Positions 1-8,526 of a DNA stretch of 64,000 nt are shown here, one piece after another (positions within the stretch are counted from its first letter, which is position 1; each line of letters opens with the position of its first letter). Location: contig NZ_WJIB01000011.1 of assembly GCF_019400745.1 (NCBI RefSeq), positions 124,001-188,000 of the forward strand, read 5' to 3'. The position numbers and the translations under genes were made by a program. The notes beneath the pieces are model-generated. The model was given only the letters and a program-made list of their open reading frames with translations. It did not search any database and was not told where the DNA came from. Source of the stretch: Cohnella sp. CFH 77786 (GTDB taxonomy: Bacteria; Bacillota; Bacilli; Paenibacillales; Paenibacillaceae).

Positions 1-471
1 GGTCTGGGCTTCGGCGAGATTCCGTTTCTGCTGGACAAACATTACTGGCTGTTTACCTATCTGATCGTCGGCGTCTGGCAAAGCGCGGGCTGGGGGACGA
101 TCATTTATTTGGCAGCGCTCACCGGCATCAACAAGGAATTGTTCGAAGCCGCCGAAGTGGACGGGGCCGGACGTTTGAAACGGATTTGGCATATTACGGT
201 ACCGGGTTTGAAACCGACGATCATTACGCTGCTGATTATCAACTTGGGGCACATGATCTCCATCGGCTTCGAAAGGCCGTTTAACATCGGCAACACGGCG
301 GTACGCGAATATGCAGACGTGCTCAGTACGTTCGTCTACCGCGTCGGGCTTCAGTCCGGCCAGTACACGATCGCGACCGTCGTGGGCTTGTTCCAGGCCG
401 TCGTCGGGCTCGTGTTCGTTCTCGGCGCGAATTACGCGTCCAAAAAATTGACGGATGAAAGCATTTTATGA
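1..471 (+). CDS. Carbohydrate ABC transporter permease, LplB type (5' end outside window)
   Basis: This is the C-terminal 156 codons of an inner-membrane permease subunit of a sugar importer. The frame is open from base 1, so the gene begins upstream of the window. Visible residues 49-69 carry the EAA loop (EAAEVDGAG followed by ITVPG) that contacts the ATPase, and hydrophobic segments lie at about 17-39, 73-90 and 130-147. The terminal segment with ASKKLTDES is typical of LplB-like permeases that pair with YtcP/LplC partners. The partner permease starts 27 bases downstream, so the two form one heterodimeric channel. The binding protein is presumably upstream, outside the window. Substrate cannot be read from this sequence; the downstream genes suggest an oligosaccharide containing uronic acid. 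Confidence 0.9.
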   Translation, partial: GLGFGEIPFLLDKHYWLFTYLIVGVWQSAGWGTIIYLAALTGINKELFEAAEVDGAGRLKRIWHITVPGLKPTIITLLIINLGHMISIGFERPFNIGNTAVREYADVLSTFVYRVGLQSGQYTIATVVGLFQAVVGLVFVLGANYASKKLTDESIL

Positions 472-498
472 TCCGGAATCGGTGAAAGGAGGGGCGAC

Positions 499-1371
499 AT
501 GAGGGCTCATACCGCGAACCGGGTCTTCGACACGGTCAACATTATCGTGCTTGCGGCCGGCGTCCTGCTGTGTCTGGCTCCGTTTTTTCATATCATCGCG
601 ATTTCGCTAAGCTCGAAAGAGGCGATCTTGTCCGGCAAGGTTAGCCTGTTTCCGGTCGCGTTCAACCTGGAAGCCTACAACCAGGTGATCAGCGACGCTT
701 CCATGATCCGCTCGCTCGGGTTTACGGTGCTTCTTACGTGCGCGTTTACCCTTTCATGCATGCTCATGACGATCGCCGCCGGATATCCGTTATCGAAACG
801 GAATTTGAAAGGCCGCAAAACGTTCATGTTCGTCATCGTGATTACGATGTTTTTCAGCGGCGGCGTCATCCCGGAATACGTGCTGGTCCGCAATCTGCAT
901 TTGCTCGATTCGATGGGGGCGCTTATTTTTCCGGGGTTGATCAACCCGTTCTATCTGATCATTCTGATCACGTTCTTTCACAATATCCCGTCAAGTTTGG
1001 AGGAATCGGCGGAAATCGACGGAAGCAGCCACTTCCGCACTCTTGTGAGCATCGTTCTGCCGCTCTCGATGCCGGTCATCGCGACGCTCAGCCTGTTCTA
1101 TGCGGTGGGCCGCTGGAACGGGTTTACCGATACCCTCATGTATATCACGAGTCCGGAATTATACCCGCTGCAGCTCAAGCTGTACCAGCTCATTCAAAAC
1201 AACTTGATTAACGATCTGGTGCAACAGGAAGGTACGCAATTCGTGAGATTGATGCCGGAAAGCTTGAAGGCGGCCAGCGTCGTATTCGCGACCGTGCCGA
1301 TATTGCTTGTCTATCCCTGGCTGCAGCGGTATTTCGTAAGCGGCGTGATGCTCGGTGCGGTAAAAGGGTAA
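499..1371 (+). CDS. Carbohydrate ABC transporter permease, YtcP/LplC type
   Basis: Second permease of the sugar importer, 290 aa, the usual length for the family. About six membrane segments are visible (near residues 15-35, 75-95, 108-128, 142-162, 186-206 and 262-282). The EAA loop is at residues 168-188 (EESAEIDGSS, then VLPLS). The start is supported by a strong ribosome site (AAAGGAGGGG) ending about 6 bases before the ATG. The C-terminus VSGVMLGAVKG is characteristic of the YtcP family. It follows the LplB-type permease by 27 bases. No ATPase is present nearby; importers of this family commonly share the MsmX-type ATPase encoded elsewhere (family knowledge, not seen here). Confidence 0.93.
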   Translation: MRAHTANRVFDTVNIIVLAAGVLLCLAPFFHIIAISLSSKEAILSGKVSLFPVAFNLEAYNQVISDASMIRSLGFTVLLTCAFTLSCMLMTIAAGYPLSKRNLKGRKTFMFVIVITMFFSGGVIPEYVLVRNLHLLDSMGALIFPGLINPFYLIILITFFHNIPSSLEESAEIDGSSHFRTLVSIVLPLSMPVIATLSLFYAVGRWNGFTDTLMYITSPELYPLQLKLYQLIQNNLINDLVQQEGTQFVRLMPESLKAASVVFATVPILLVYPWLQRYFVSGVMLGAVKG

Positions 1372-1410
1372 CGCCGTTTCCTGACGGAGGACCGCGAACA
1401 GGAGGCGCTT

Positions 1411-2361
1411 ATGGGGAAATCGAAAGGGGACTATTCGTTTTCCACCTGCTGGAACGTCAAACGGCATACCGTCGGCCGCGAAATGGTGGAGGAAATCCGC
1501 TCGCTCGGCTTCCGGCAGGTGGAACTGAATTATAACGTGACGACGGAGCTGCTGGCCACGATCGAGCCGATGATCGAACGCGGGGAGATCGGCGTCTCCA
1601 GCGTGCACAATACGTTTCCGCATGTCGGCGATCCCGACTACGGGACCGATTCCGTGCTGCTCGGCTTCGACGACGAGGAGAAACGGAAGCGGGCGGTCGA
1701 ACTGCTCGTGAAATCCGCGGAGTATGCCGATCGATACGGAGCCAAGGCGGTCGTCGTCCATCCGGGCGAGGTGCCGTTCGACTACAACATCGATCACGAG
1801 CTGAAAGCCATTTACGAGGAGCAGGGACGGGATTCGGAAGCGTACCGGAACTTGTGGAAGGAAATGCTCGTCCGCCGGGAGTCGCTCAGCGGCCGGTATT
1901 TGCAGCGCATCCGTCGCAGTTTGGAAGAAGCGTGCGAGCGGATCGCCTCCCGCGGCTGGGACGTCGCGATCGGTATCGAAACGCGTTCCCGGTGCTACCA
2001 AATACCGACCTTGCGGGAGGCGAAAGCGGTCATCGATGGAATGATAGGCGCGCCGGTCGGATTATGGTACGATTTCGGCCACGGCATGATGATGGAACGA
2101 ATGGGGCTGTACGATAACGCCCAGGACATCGATTTGATCAAGGACCACGTCGTCGGCGTTCATATTCATGAAACGATCGGGCTGTCCGACCATTGGTGTC
2201 CCTACGTGCAAAGCGGCGACAACACGTACTTCGACCGCTTTCTCCCGATTATCGCGGCGGCTCCGGTGAAAGTTTACGAGTTGAAAGCGGCGTGCCGGCC
2301 GGAAGAGATCGAGGAAAGCCACGATTTGTTGACCTCCAAGCTGGCAGCGTTTGGGGTGTAG
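1411..2361 (+). CDS. Sugar phosphate isomerase/epimerase (xylose-isomerase-like TIM barrel)
   Basis: A 316-aa cytosolic protein of the AP-endonuclease-2/xylose-isomerase-like superfamily, whose members isomerise or epimerise sugars using a divalent metal. Recognisable strand-end motifs include VELNYNV, SSVHNTFPH, VVVHPGEVPF, IGIETRSR, LWYDFGHG and VGVHIHET, whose E, H and D residues would form the metal site. The ATG follows a clear AGGAGG site. It lies 39 bases after the permease gene and in the same orientation, so it is probably co-transcribed and acts on the imported sugar. The exact substrate is not deducible. An alternative is a 2-keto-myo-inositol dehydratase-like role. Confidence 0.8.
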   Translation: MGKSKGDYSFSTCWNVKRHTVGREMVEEIRSLGFRQVELNYNVTTELLATIEPMIERGEIGVSSVHNTFPHVGDPDYGTDSVLLGFDDEEKRKRAVELLVKSAEYADRYGAKAVVVHPGEVPFDYNIDHELKAIYEEQGRDSEAYRNLWKEMLVRRESLSGRYLQRIRRSLEEACERIASRGWDVAIGIETRSRCYQIPTLREAKAVIDGMIGAPVGLWYDFGHGMMMERMGLYDNAQDIDLIKDHVVGVHIHETIGLSDHWCPYVQSGDNTYFDRFLPIIAAAPVKVYELKAACRPEEIEESHDLLTSKLAAFGV

Positions 2362-2367
2362 GCGGCT

Positions 2368-3069
2368 ATGGTACCTTCGTCGAAGTCCGGGATGGAGCCT
2401 ATTCTTGCCTACACGCCGAAACTCTTTTTTGACCGGAAGGAACCGTTCTATCCGGCGCGGGTCGGCGTGTCGGTGCTGCGGGACGGGGAATCATCTCCGT
2501 CGTTTCGGCGCCGATTCGCGTTCAAGGACGATGCCGTCGATCATGTCATCGAATTCGCGATATATTGGGACTACGACATTCAGCATCTGTACGATTTGGA
2601 GCATGTCTGGGTGTACGTCCGAACGGACGGCAGCGTGGCGGACGGCGAAGCGAGCTTTCACGGCCGGTATTTGAAGGCGCTCTTGCCCGACCGGAGCAAC
2701 CTGCACGGAACGAGACTGAAGCTATACTCGCAGCCCGGCAAGCATGCGTTTTCGCCTCTGCCGCTATTGTTCGAGCTGCTGCCGGACGCCCGCATCTGCA
2801 CGAACGAGGAAGCGGGGAAGGACGGATTGACGCTTCCCGATTGGTATGGGGGACGCGTGAGAGCCGATGGAGAAACCGACCGGCTGATTCGAACCTATTT
2901 GCACACGTTTCGAAGGTTTACGCCTTCCTTCGAATTTATCGAATACGAGTTTGGCGAACCCGCCGAGACTTTCGTTCCTTGGGAACGGCTGTACGAGGAA
3001 ATACCCGCGCGGATCGAACGGGAGCTGGCCGTCATTCGGGGCGAGCTGGAACGCGGTTCGAAGCGGTGA
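2368..3069 (+). CDS. Conserved-looking protein of unknown function in the sugar locus
   Basis: A 233-aa soluble protein with no signal peptide or membrane segment and no family that I can name. It begins 6 bases after the isomerase stop, which argues for translational coupling. Notable stretches are IYWDYDIQHLYDLEHVWVYV (near residues 68-87), with alternating acidic and aromatic residues, and a following HGRYLKALL segment. The text reads like a real globular protein (balanced composition, codon use like its neighbours). A later ATG at 2392 is a possible alternative start; neither has a strong ribosome site. Position suggests a role in breakdown of the imported glycan, which is inference only. 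Confidence 0.7.
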   Translation: MVPSSKSGMEPILAYTPKLFFDRKEPFYPARVGVSVLRDGESSPSFRRRFAFKDDAVDHVIEFAIYWDYDIQHLYDLEHVWVYVRTDGSVADGEASFHGRYLKALLPDRSNLHGTRLKLYSQPGKHAFSPLPLLFELLPDARICTNEEAGKDGLTLPDWYGGRVRADGETDRLIRTYLHTFRRFTPSFEFIEYEFGEPAETFVPWERLYEEIPARIERELAVIRGELERGSKR

Positions 3070-3080
3070 GAGTTTGAGCG

Positions 3081-3107
3081 GGGAGAGTTTGACTTCGACA
3101 AACTCCC
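3081..3107 (+). repeat. Inverted-repeat leader element, copy 1
   Basis: A 27-base segment between the 233-aa gene and the next start can fold as GAGTTTG / CAAACTC around a seven-base loop and sits just upstream of the AGAGGAGAG ribosome site. A partial copy (GTGAGAGTTTGAG) immediately precedes it. A closely similar element lies in the leader of tig at 58877-58901. It may be a mobile intergenic repeat or a post-transcriptional control element. Confidence 0.55.
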
Positions 3108-3126
3108 TATTAGAGGAGAGAAAAAG

Positions 3127-4911
3127 ATGTACGTGAAGCTGGTCGCGGTCAACGATCATTGGGCGAGAAACGGCATGGAGAACCAGGTGACGGACAGCGG
3201 CAGCCGCTATTTCGGGGGAGTGGCCGATCCCGAGAACGGCATCCCTTGGCCGAGCCACGGAGGCACTCCTATGGTCATGGCGCTCTGGGCAGCCGCTCTG
3301 ATCAACAAGGACTCGGTTTACTACCACGATCAACAACTGTTATCCCGCTTGGCGTTAGGCGCTAAGTTCATGTTGCGGTTTCAGCATGGCGACGGGACGA
3401 TTTCGCCGGGCTGGACGAACATGCACTCGCCTCCGGATACCGCCTTCGTCGTGGTCGGGCTGGCGCAGGTTTATCAGCTGCTGACCGCTCATGATTGGGA
3501 ACCTCTGCGGGATGCGGCTGCAGACATCCGGCTGTTTCTGGAGCGCGCGATTCCGGCGCTGCTGACCGGTGGCTGCCATACGCCGAACCACCGTTGGGTG
3601 CTGGTTGCCGCGCTCGGGTTCATGTTCAGGCTGACGGGGCGGCCGGAATTGCGGGAACGTGCGCGGGAGTGGCTGGCGGAAGGAATGGACAACACGGAGG
3701 ACGGAGAATGGACGGAGCGGAGCAACGGCATCTACAACGGGGTCAGCGACATCATGCTCGTCCATGCCGCCGATCTGTTCGACCTCCCCGAGCTCTTGGA
3801 GCCGGTTCGGCGCAATTTGCGGATGATGGCTTATCTGGTCCATCCGGACGGGGAAGTGGTGACCGACTATTCCGGCCGGCAGGATTTCGGACACCGCTAC
3901 GATATGTCGAGCTATTTTCTCGTCTGCAGGCGGCTGGCGCACCGTGACCGGGATCCGTTGTTCGCCGCATTGGCGAAGCTCGCGGGAGAGGCGCTGGATC
4001 ATCCGGGGTGGCTTCCCAACAATGCTTTGCTGGGGTTCTTGCTTCATCCGGAGCTGCGGGAAGAAGCGGTAGAACCGGGCGAATTGCCAGACCGTTATCG
4101 CGTCGTGATCAATGGGAATTTTCCGCGGGAGCGATATTTGAGCGGAATGGAGGCGGCCGGACACGGCGGACGGATCTACCATAGCAAGCTCCATCCCGAA
4201 TTCGGCGCTCCGGTCGCCCGTCAGCGGGACGGTTCGACAAGCGTCACCGTCATGACCGAGACGAATTCATTCTTTGCGCTGCGTCACGGGGCGGCGCGTC
4301 TGCTTGCCGTGCAGATCGGCACGTCTTTCGAGCCCGGCTACGTCAAGATGGAGCGGCTTACGCCGACCGAGCGAGGCTACCGTTTGTCGGCGTCCGAAGC
4401 GAAAGGCTATTACGGTCCCGTTCCCGCGGTGTCGTTGCCCGAAACGGCAAGCGGTCCGGTGAGCCCGTGGTATTTGCTTCCCCATCATCTCCGCGTCGTT
4501 ACCCACCTGCAGCATCACCGCGTCGAGGTCGAGCTGACGGAAAGCGAGGAAGGGTGGAAGCTGAGGGTCCATTGCGCGGTGCCGGATCCGATCCTGACGC
4601 AAATCCAGTTTGTCTTCGGCAAGGAAGGAGCCTTCGACGGAGACGGCCTTGCTCCGGCGGAGCCGGAAGCGTGGTTCTGGAAAGAAGGAACCGTCCGGTA
4701 CACGTCCGGCGGCGATTGGCTCGAGCTGGACGGAGGGGCGCACGCGCATTGGGCGAAAGCCATCCAGGGCACGAGTTTTCCGGGAGGATGCCGGACGCTG
4801 GTCGTCAACCTGACGACGCCGTACGACCGGACGTTCGACATCCGGCTCTCGCCGCGGGACGCGAATGCAGCCGAAGCGGGAAGCCACTCGTCTGAAGAAA
4901 CGGGGAGATGA
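3127..4911 (+). CDS. Predicted alpha/alpha-toroid polysaccharide-degrading enzyme (lyase or hydrolase)
   Basis: A 594-aa cytosolic protein with a helical N-terminal half (roughly residues 30-330) followed by a beta-rich C-terminal half, the layout of heparinase II/III-like and related lyases. Suggestive motifs are MENQVTDSGSRYFGGV near the N-terminus, TPNHRWV near residue 153 and SNGIYNGVSD near 199. I cannot place it in a numbered PL or GH family. The start has a good RBS (AGAGGAGAG, 5 bases spacing) just after an inverted-repeat element. It ends 4 bases before the GH105-like gene. Lack of a signal peptide implies action on imported oligosaccharides. Confidence 0.65.
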   Translation: MYVKLVAVNDHWARNGMENQVTDSGSRYFGGVADPENGIPWPSHGGTPMVMALWAAALINKDSVYYHDQQLLSRLALGAKFMLRFQHGDGTISPGWTNMHSPPDTAFVVVGLAQVYQLLTAHDWEPLRDAAADIRLFLERAIPALLTGGCHTPNHRWVLVAALGFMFRLTGRPELRERAREWLAEGMDNTEDGEWTERSNGIYNGVSDIMLVHAADLFDLPELLEPVRRNLRMMAYLVHPDGEVVTDYSGRQDFGHRYDMSSYFLVCRRLAHRDRDPLFAALAKLAGEALDHPGWLPNNALLGFLLHPELREEAVEPGELPDRYRVVINGNFPRERYLSGMEAAGHGGRIYHSKLHPEFGAPVARQRDGSTSVTVMTETNSFFALRHGAARLLAVQIGTSFEPGYVKMERLTPTERGYRLSASEAKGYYGPVPAVSLPETASGPVSPWYLLPHHLRVVTHLQHHRVEVELTESEEGWKLRVHCAVPDPILTQIQFVFGKEGAFDGDGLAPAEPEAWFWKEGTVRYTSGGDWLELDGGAHAHWAKAIQGTSFPGGCRTLVVNLTTPYDRTFDIRLSPRDANAAEAGSHSSEETGR

Positions 4912-4915
4912 ACCG

Positions 4916-7147
4916 ATGACCGAGTATATCGAGCCTCGAGAAAGCATCCGGTACGGGTTCGGAGATGACGACCGGCGAATATTGGAAACGTTGGCCGGCC
5001 GCTATGTCGGCGCGAATCCGCCCATCCCCTTCGCGCTGCGCGCTTTTTCCAAATCGGGCGTGCTGCAGAACGGGGAAGGGCTGTACGACATGGACTTGTC
5101 CGCCAAACTGCCGCAAGCGGGACAGGGCGATTATGCCTATGCGTTCGGGCTCGTCTGGAGCGATGGCGAACGATCGATCGACGGAATCATGGAGCCCCTT
5201 GGACCGGTTCGGCTGTATGTGAACGAACAACTTCTCTACCGGTCCGGAGCGGTGGACGAGATGAAGCCGGATGCCAGGGTCGCCGTGCCGCTTCTGTTCC
5301 GCAAAGGCTGGAACGCTGTCCTGATCGAAGCGCGAAAGACGGCAGCGGGCTTCGGCTGCCGGTTCGGAGCCGATGAGGCGAAGGTCCGGATTCTGCAGGT
5401 GCTGGCTCCGTTTGCCGGCCGATCCGGTGTTGCGGGGTGGGTTTACTCGGAACCGGTAAAAGCGTCCTCGTACGGTCCCGGAGGAAAGTTCCCCGATCCC
5501 ATGCAGCCCGAAGAGGAGAGCGGATTGACCTGGCTGCCCCGAACGCGTTGGACGGCGGAGGAGGCGGCTCTTCCGGTCGGCGGTCGGCTGTTCGGACGAC
5601 CGCGGCAGGCGGCTGCCATGTTCGGCTGGACCCGGCTGGCCGCGTCCGGGGTCTTGGTGCTGGAAGGGCGAGTGTTCGGACCGACGACGATTTGGGTGGA
5701 CGGCAAGCCGATCTTGAACGTGGAGGAAGCGGGAGCGTTCCGAATGCAGGTGGAGGCCGGATACGGATCCCGTCAGCTGCTCGTTCGCTCCGTCGGCGGA
5801 CCGGAAGGCTGGGGCTGGGAGTTGGCGGCGTTCGCGGGAGAAGATCGTTTGGCATTCGAAGCTCCGGTTCATGTTCATGGATACGATGGCCCATGGCTGT
5901 ACGCGGGGCCGATCGATCCCGATGCGAAGCTGGAGCCTTCGTCGGTATGCGCGATCACCGCGCTGCTTCCCGCCATGGACCTCGATGGACAGCCGGCCGG
6001 ATACGCCTATTGGTCGGTCGACGCTCCGCAGACGCGGGTGCGGCCATACTACGAGAACGCGATGCTGAGCAACAAATGGACGACCGGCGCCGCCACCAAT
6101 TACGGCCGCTGGGATTATCCGCTCGGCGTTACGATGTACGGGCTGCTTAGAACGGCCCTGGAGTTGAACCGGCCGGATTTGTCCGATTACGCGCTCGGCC
6201 ATATCCGCAGCTGCACGGACATGTACGAATATTCCCTATGGGACCGGGACGAGTACGGATTCCCTTCCGTCAACCATCAGCTGGTCCTGATCCGGATGCT
6301 GGACAACTGCGGTTCTTTCGGTTCGGCGATGCTGCAAGCCTATATGCAGACCGGGGACGAAGGTTTCCGCCGGATTGCGGACGTCATTGCCGACTTCATG
6401 CTCCGCAAGCTCGAACGCAGGGAAGACGGAGCGTTCTACCGGCTGTGCCCGGGGGAATACGCGGCCGACACGATGTGGGCGGACGATCTGTACATGAGCG
6501 CTCCGTTTTTGACCCGGTACGCGGTTGCGACCGGGGTATCGGAAGCGCTCGACGAAGCGGCGGGACAGTTCCTTCTGTTCAAACGCTATCTGTTCATGGA
6601 CGGGGAAGGCGTCATGTCGCACGTGTTCGACTTCAAGTACGGCAAGCCGACGCGCGTGCCTTGGGGGCGCGGCAACGGCTGGGTTCTATTCTCCTTGTCC
6701 GAGCTGCTCGAGAAGCTGCCGCACGATCATCCGGACCGGGAAGCGCTGCTCGCTTTCTTCCGGGAGATGTGCGCGGGCGTTGCAGCCCTGCAAGGCGAAT
6801 CCGGCTTATGGAGGCAAGTGCTGAACGAGCCGGAAGCTTACGAGGAAGCATCGTGCACCGCCATGTTCGCCTACGCATTCGCCCGGGGCGTGCGGTTCGG
6901 CTGGCTGGCCCGGCGGGCCGATTACGCATCGGCCGCGCTGAAGGCCTGGCGGGGCCTGACCGGAGGGGCGATCGACCGGCAGGGGAACGTGCACGGCGTA
7001 TGCAGCGGATCCCGCTACTCTTTCTCGCCGGACTATTACATGCACGATTTGCGGACGGTCGTGAACGACAACCACGGCATTGGCATCATGATGCTTGCGG
7101 GCGTGGAAATCCGCCTCTTGAAAGCGGCGCTCGCCTCGGCGGAGTGA
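4916..7147 (+). CDS. GH105/GH88-like unsaturated glycuronyl hydrolase with N-terminal beta-sandwich domains
   Basis: A 743-aa cytosolic protein. The C-terminal ~370 residues resemble YteR-type unsaturated rhamnogalacturonyl hydrolases: RWDYPLGVTMYGLL, ADDLYMSAPFL (with the conserved catalytic-type Asp) and PWGRGNGWVLFSL are visible. YteR-like enzymes are only about 370 aa. The extra N-terminal half holds two jelly-roll-like segments (roughly residues 40-170 and 195-330) with repeats such as VRLYVNEQLLY and TTIWVDGKPIL. The ATG at 4916 follows GGGGAGATGA. A longer in-frame reading from 4865 would overlap the upstream gene. It would cleave the unsaturated end sugar left by a lyase, which fits the preceding gene. 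Confidence 0.82.
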   Translation: MTEYIEPRESIRYGFGDDDRRILETLAGRYVGANPPIPFALRAFSKSGVLQNGEGLYDMDLSAKLPQAGQGDYAYAFGLVWSDGERSIDGIMEPLGPVRLYVNEQLLYRSGAVDEMKPDARVAVPLLFRKGWNAVLIEARKTAAGFGCRFGADEAKVRILQVLAPFAGRSGVAGWVYSEPVKASSYGPGGKFPDPMQPEEESGLTWLPRTRWTAEEAALPVGGRLFGRPRQAAAMFGWTRLAASGVLVLEGRVFGPTTIWVDGKPILNVEEAGAFRMQVEAGYGSRQLLVRSVGGPEGWGWELAAFAGEDRLAFEAPVHVHGYDGPWLYAGPIDPDAKLEPSSVCAITALLPAMDLDGQPAGYAYWSVDAPQTRVRPYYENAMLSNKWTTGAATNYGRWDYPLGVTMYGLLRTALELNRPDLSDYALGHIRSCTDMYEYSLWDRDEYGFPSVNHQLVLIRMLDNCGSFGSAMLQAYMQTGDEGFRRIADVIADFMLRKLERREDGAFYRLCPGEYAADTMWADDLYMSAPFLTRYAVATGVSEALDEAAGQFLLFKRYLFMDGEGVMSHVFDFKYGKPTRVPWGRGNGWVLFSLSELLEKLPHDHPDREALLAFFREMCAGVAALQGESGLWRQVLNEPEAYEEASCTAMFAYAFARGVRFGWLARRADYASAALKAWRGLTGGAIDRQGNVHGVCSGSRYSFSPDYYMHDLRTVVNDNHGIGIMMLAGVEIRLLKAALASAE

Positions 7148-7294
7148 TGAGTCGATCACGCGAAAAAGGGATACCGACGATCGTTCTCTCGACGAAACGC
7201 TCGCGGTGAAAAACGGCGAAGCCGTGTTGGTTCCGAGTCGCTGCCACCCGGTCTCGGCGCCCGGATCCCGGCCGGCCCCCGGTGAGCGCGACTC

Positions 7295-7323
7295 TTGCAA
7301 GATTTGGAATACCCGTTCATAAT
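7295..7323 (+). promoter_or_regulatory. Sigma-A-type promoter for the LacI-family regulator
   Basis: TTGCAA (7295-7300) and CATAAT (7318-7323) are separated by 17 bases, 45 bases before the regulator's ATG. The catabolic genes end at 7147, so the regulator probably has its own transcript. Confidence 0.55.
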
Positions 7324-7367
7324 GGTTACACTGGATCAGACAGAATAAGGAATACGGGGAATCCTCC

Positions 7368-8381
7368 ATGAAGGCGACCATCTACGATATCGCGAAAGAA
7401 GCCGGGGTGTCGATCACCACCGTCTCCCAAGTCATCAACGGGAAGGGTAAAATCAGCGAAGAACGCCGAAAAGAGATTTTCCGGATCATGGAGCGTCTCC
7501 ATTACCAGCCCAGCGTGATCGCGGCGGCGCTAACCGGCAAAAAAACGTACACGCTCGGCTTGATCGTGCCCGACATTTCCAATCCGTTCTTCGCGGAAAT
7601 GGCAAGAGCCGTCGAGGATCAAGGGCATCGCTCCGGATACAGCCTGATGATATGCAGCACGGACAACAAGGACGACCGCGTGCAAAGCTATCTGACCCTG
7701 ATGCGCAAAAAGAGAGTGGACGGGATCATCATCGGCACCGGGATGGACGACGAGCGGATGCTGAACCCGCTTGTCGAAGCGGGAATTCCGATCGTGCTCA
7801 TCGCCCGGGAAATGCCTTCGCAAGCCGTTCATACCGTCATTGTCGACGATGGGGTCGGGGGAGGCCTGGTCGCGCGTCATCTTCTGGAGCAGGGGCATCG
7901 CCGGATGGCCATTCTCGCGGAACATCCGAAAGTGAGCAGCAGCCGCAACCGCATCATCGGGTTCAAGCAGGCGGTGGATGAAGCCGGGATGATCTTGGAG
8001 AACAACGGAATCCGGTATTGCGATTACACGGTAGAGGACGGCAAACGCAAGGCGCTGGAACTGCTCGGGGAAGCCGTCAGGCCGACCGCTTTGTTCTGCT
8101 GCAACGATCTGCTGGCGATCGGCGCTCTGCAGGCTGCCAAAGAATTGGACATTCGAGTGCCGGATCAGTTGTCCGTCGTCGGATTCGACAATACGATTCT
8201 GGCTTCCGTTACCGATCCTCCGCTGACGACCGTGGCCCAGCCGATCGAACGGATGGGTAAAATCGCCGTCGATCTCCTCATGCAGGAGCTTACCGATCCG
8301 TCGGTCATCAAACAGCGGATCGTTCTTCGTCCGGACCTCGTGGTCCGGCATTCCGCTTCGTCATCGCGCCCTGATTTCTAG
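7368..8381 (+). CDS. LacI/GalR-family transcriptional regulator
   Basis: A 337-aa repressor with a complete N-terminal LacI helix-turn-helix (TIYDIAKEAGVSITTVSQVI, residues 3-22) and a periplasmic-binding-protein-like effector domain from about residue 60. Typical motifs include LGLIVPDISNPFFAEM, DDGVGGGLVARHLLEQGH, CCNDLLAIGALQAAKEL and VGFDNTILASVTDPPLTTV. It is in the same orientation as the sugar locus, 220 bases after the GH105-like gene, with its own promoter candidate. It most likely controls that locus in response to a degradation product. No matching palindromic operator was identified inside the window, because the start of the transporter operon lies outside. Confidence 0.93.
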   Translation: MKATIYDIAKEAGVSITTVSQVINGKGKISEERRKEIFRIMERLHYQPSVIAAALTGKKTYTLGLIVPDISNPFFAEMARAVEDQGHRSGYSLMICSTDNKDDRVQSYLTLMRKKRVDGIIIGTGMDDERMLNPLVEAGIPIVLIAREMPSQAVHTVIVDDGVGGGLVARHLLEQGHRRMAILAEHPKVSSSRNRIIGFKQAVDEAGMILENNGIRYCDYTVEDGKRKALELLGEAVRPTALFCCNDLLAIGALQAAKELDIRVPDQLSVVGFDNTILASVTDPPLTTVAQPIERMGKIAVDLLMQELTDPSVIKQRIVLRPDLVVRHSASSSRPDF

Positions 8382-8404
8382 AGACCGTCCCGAGGGACGG
8401 TCTC
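8381..8404 (+). terminator. Rho-independent-type hairpin after lacI-family gene
   Basis: A perfect 11-bp stem with a two-base loop (GAGACCGTCCC / GGGACGGTCTC) starts at the last base of the stop codon. The following T-run is weak (TCTTG). Confidence 0.65.
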
Positions 8405-8526
8405 TTGCCACTTCTATAGACGGATAGAATCCTGCCGGATGATAGAACGGGAGGGGATAAGGACGAGCTGGGAAAGCCATCCTAGGGGAGGAACTTTCTG
8501 AATTTCCTGACGGAGGCGAATCGAAT

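Noticed and set aside
4805-6202. 465-codon minus-strand frame in the GH105-like gene
   Set aside because: Arg/Gly/Pro-rich shadow of the plus-strand enzyme.
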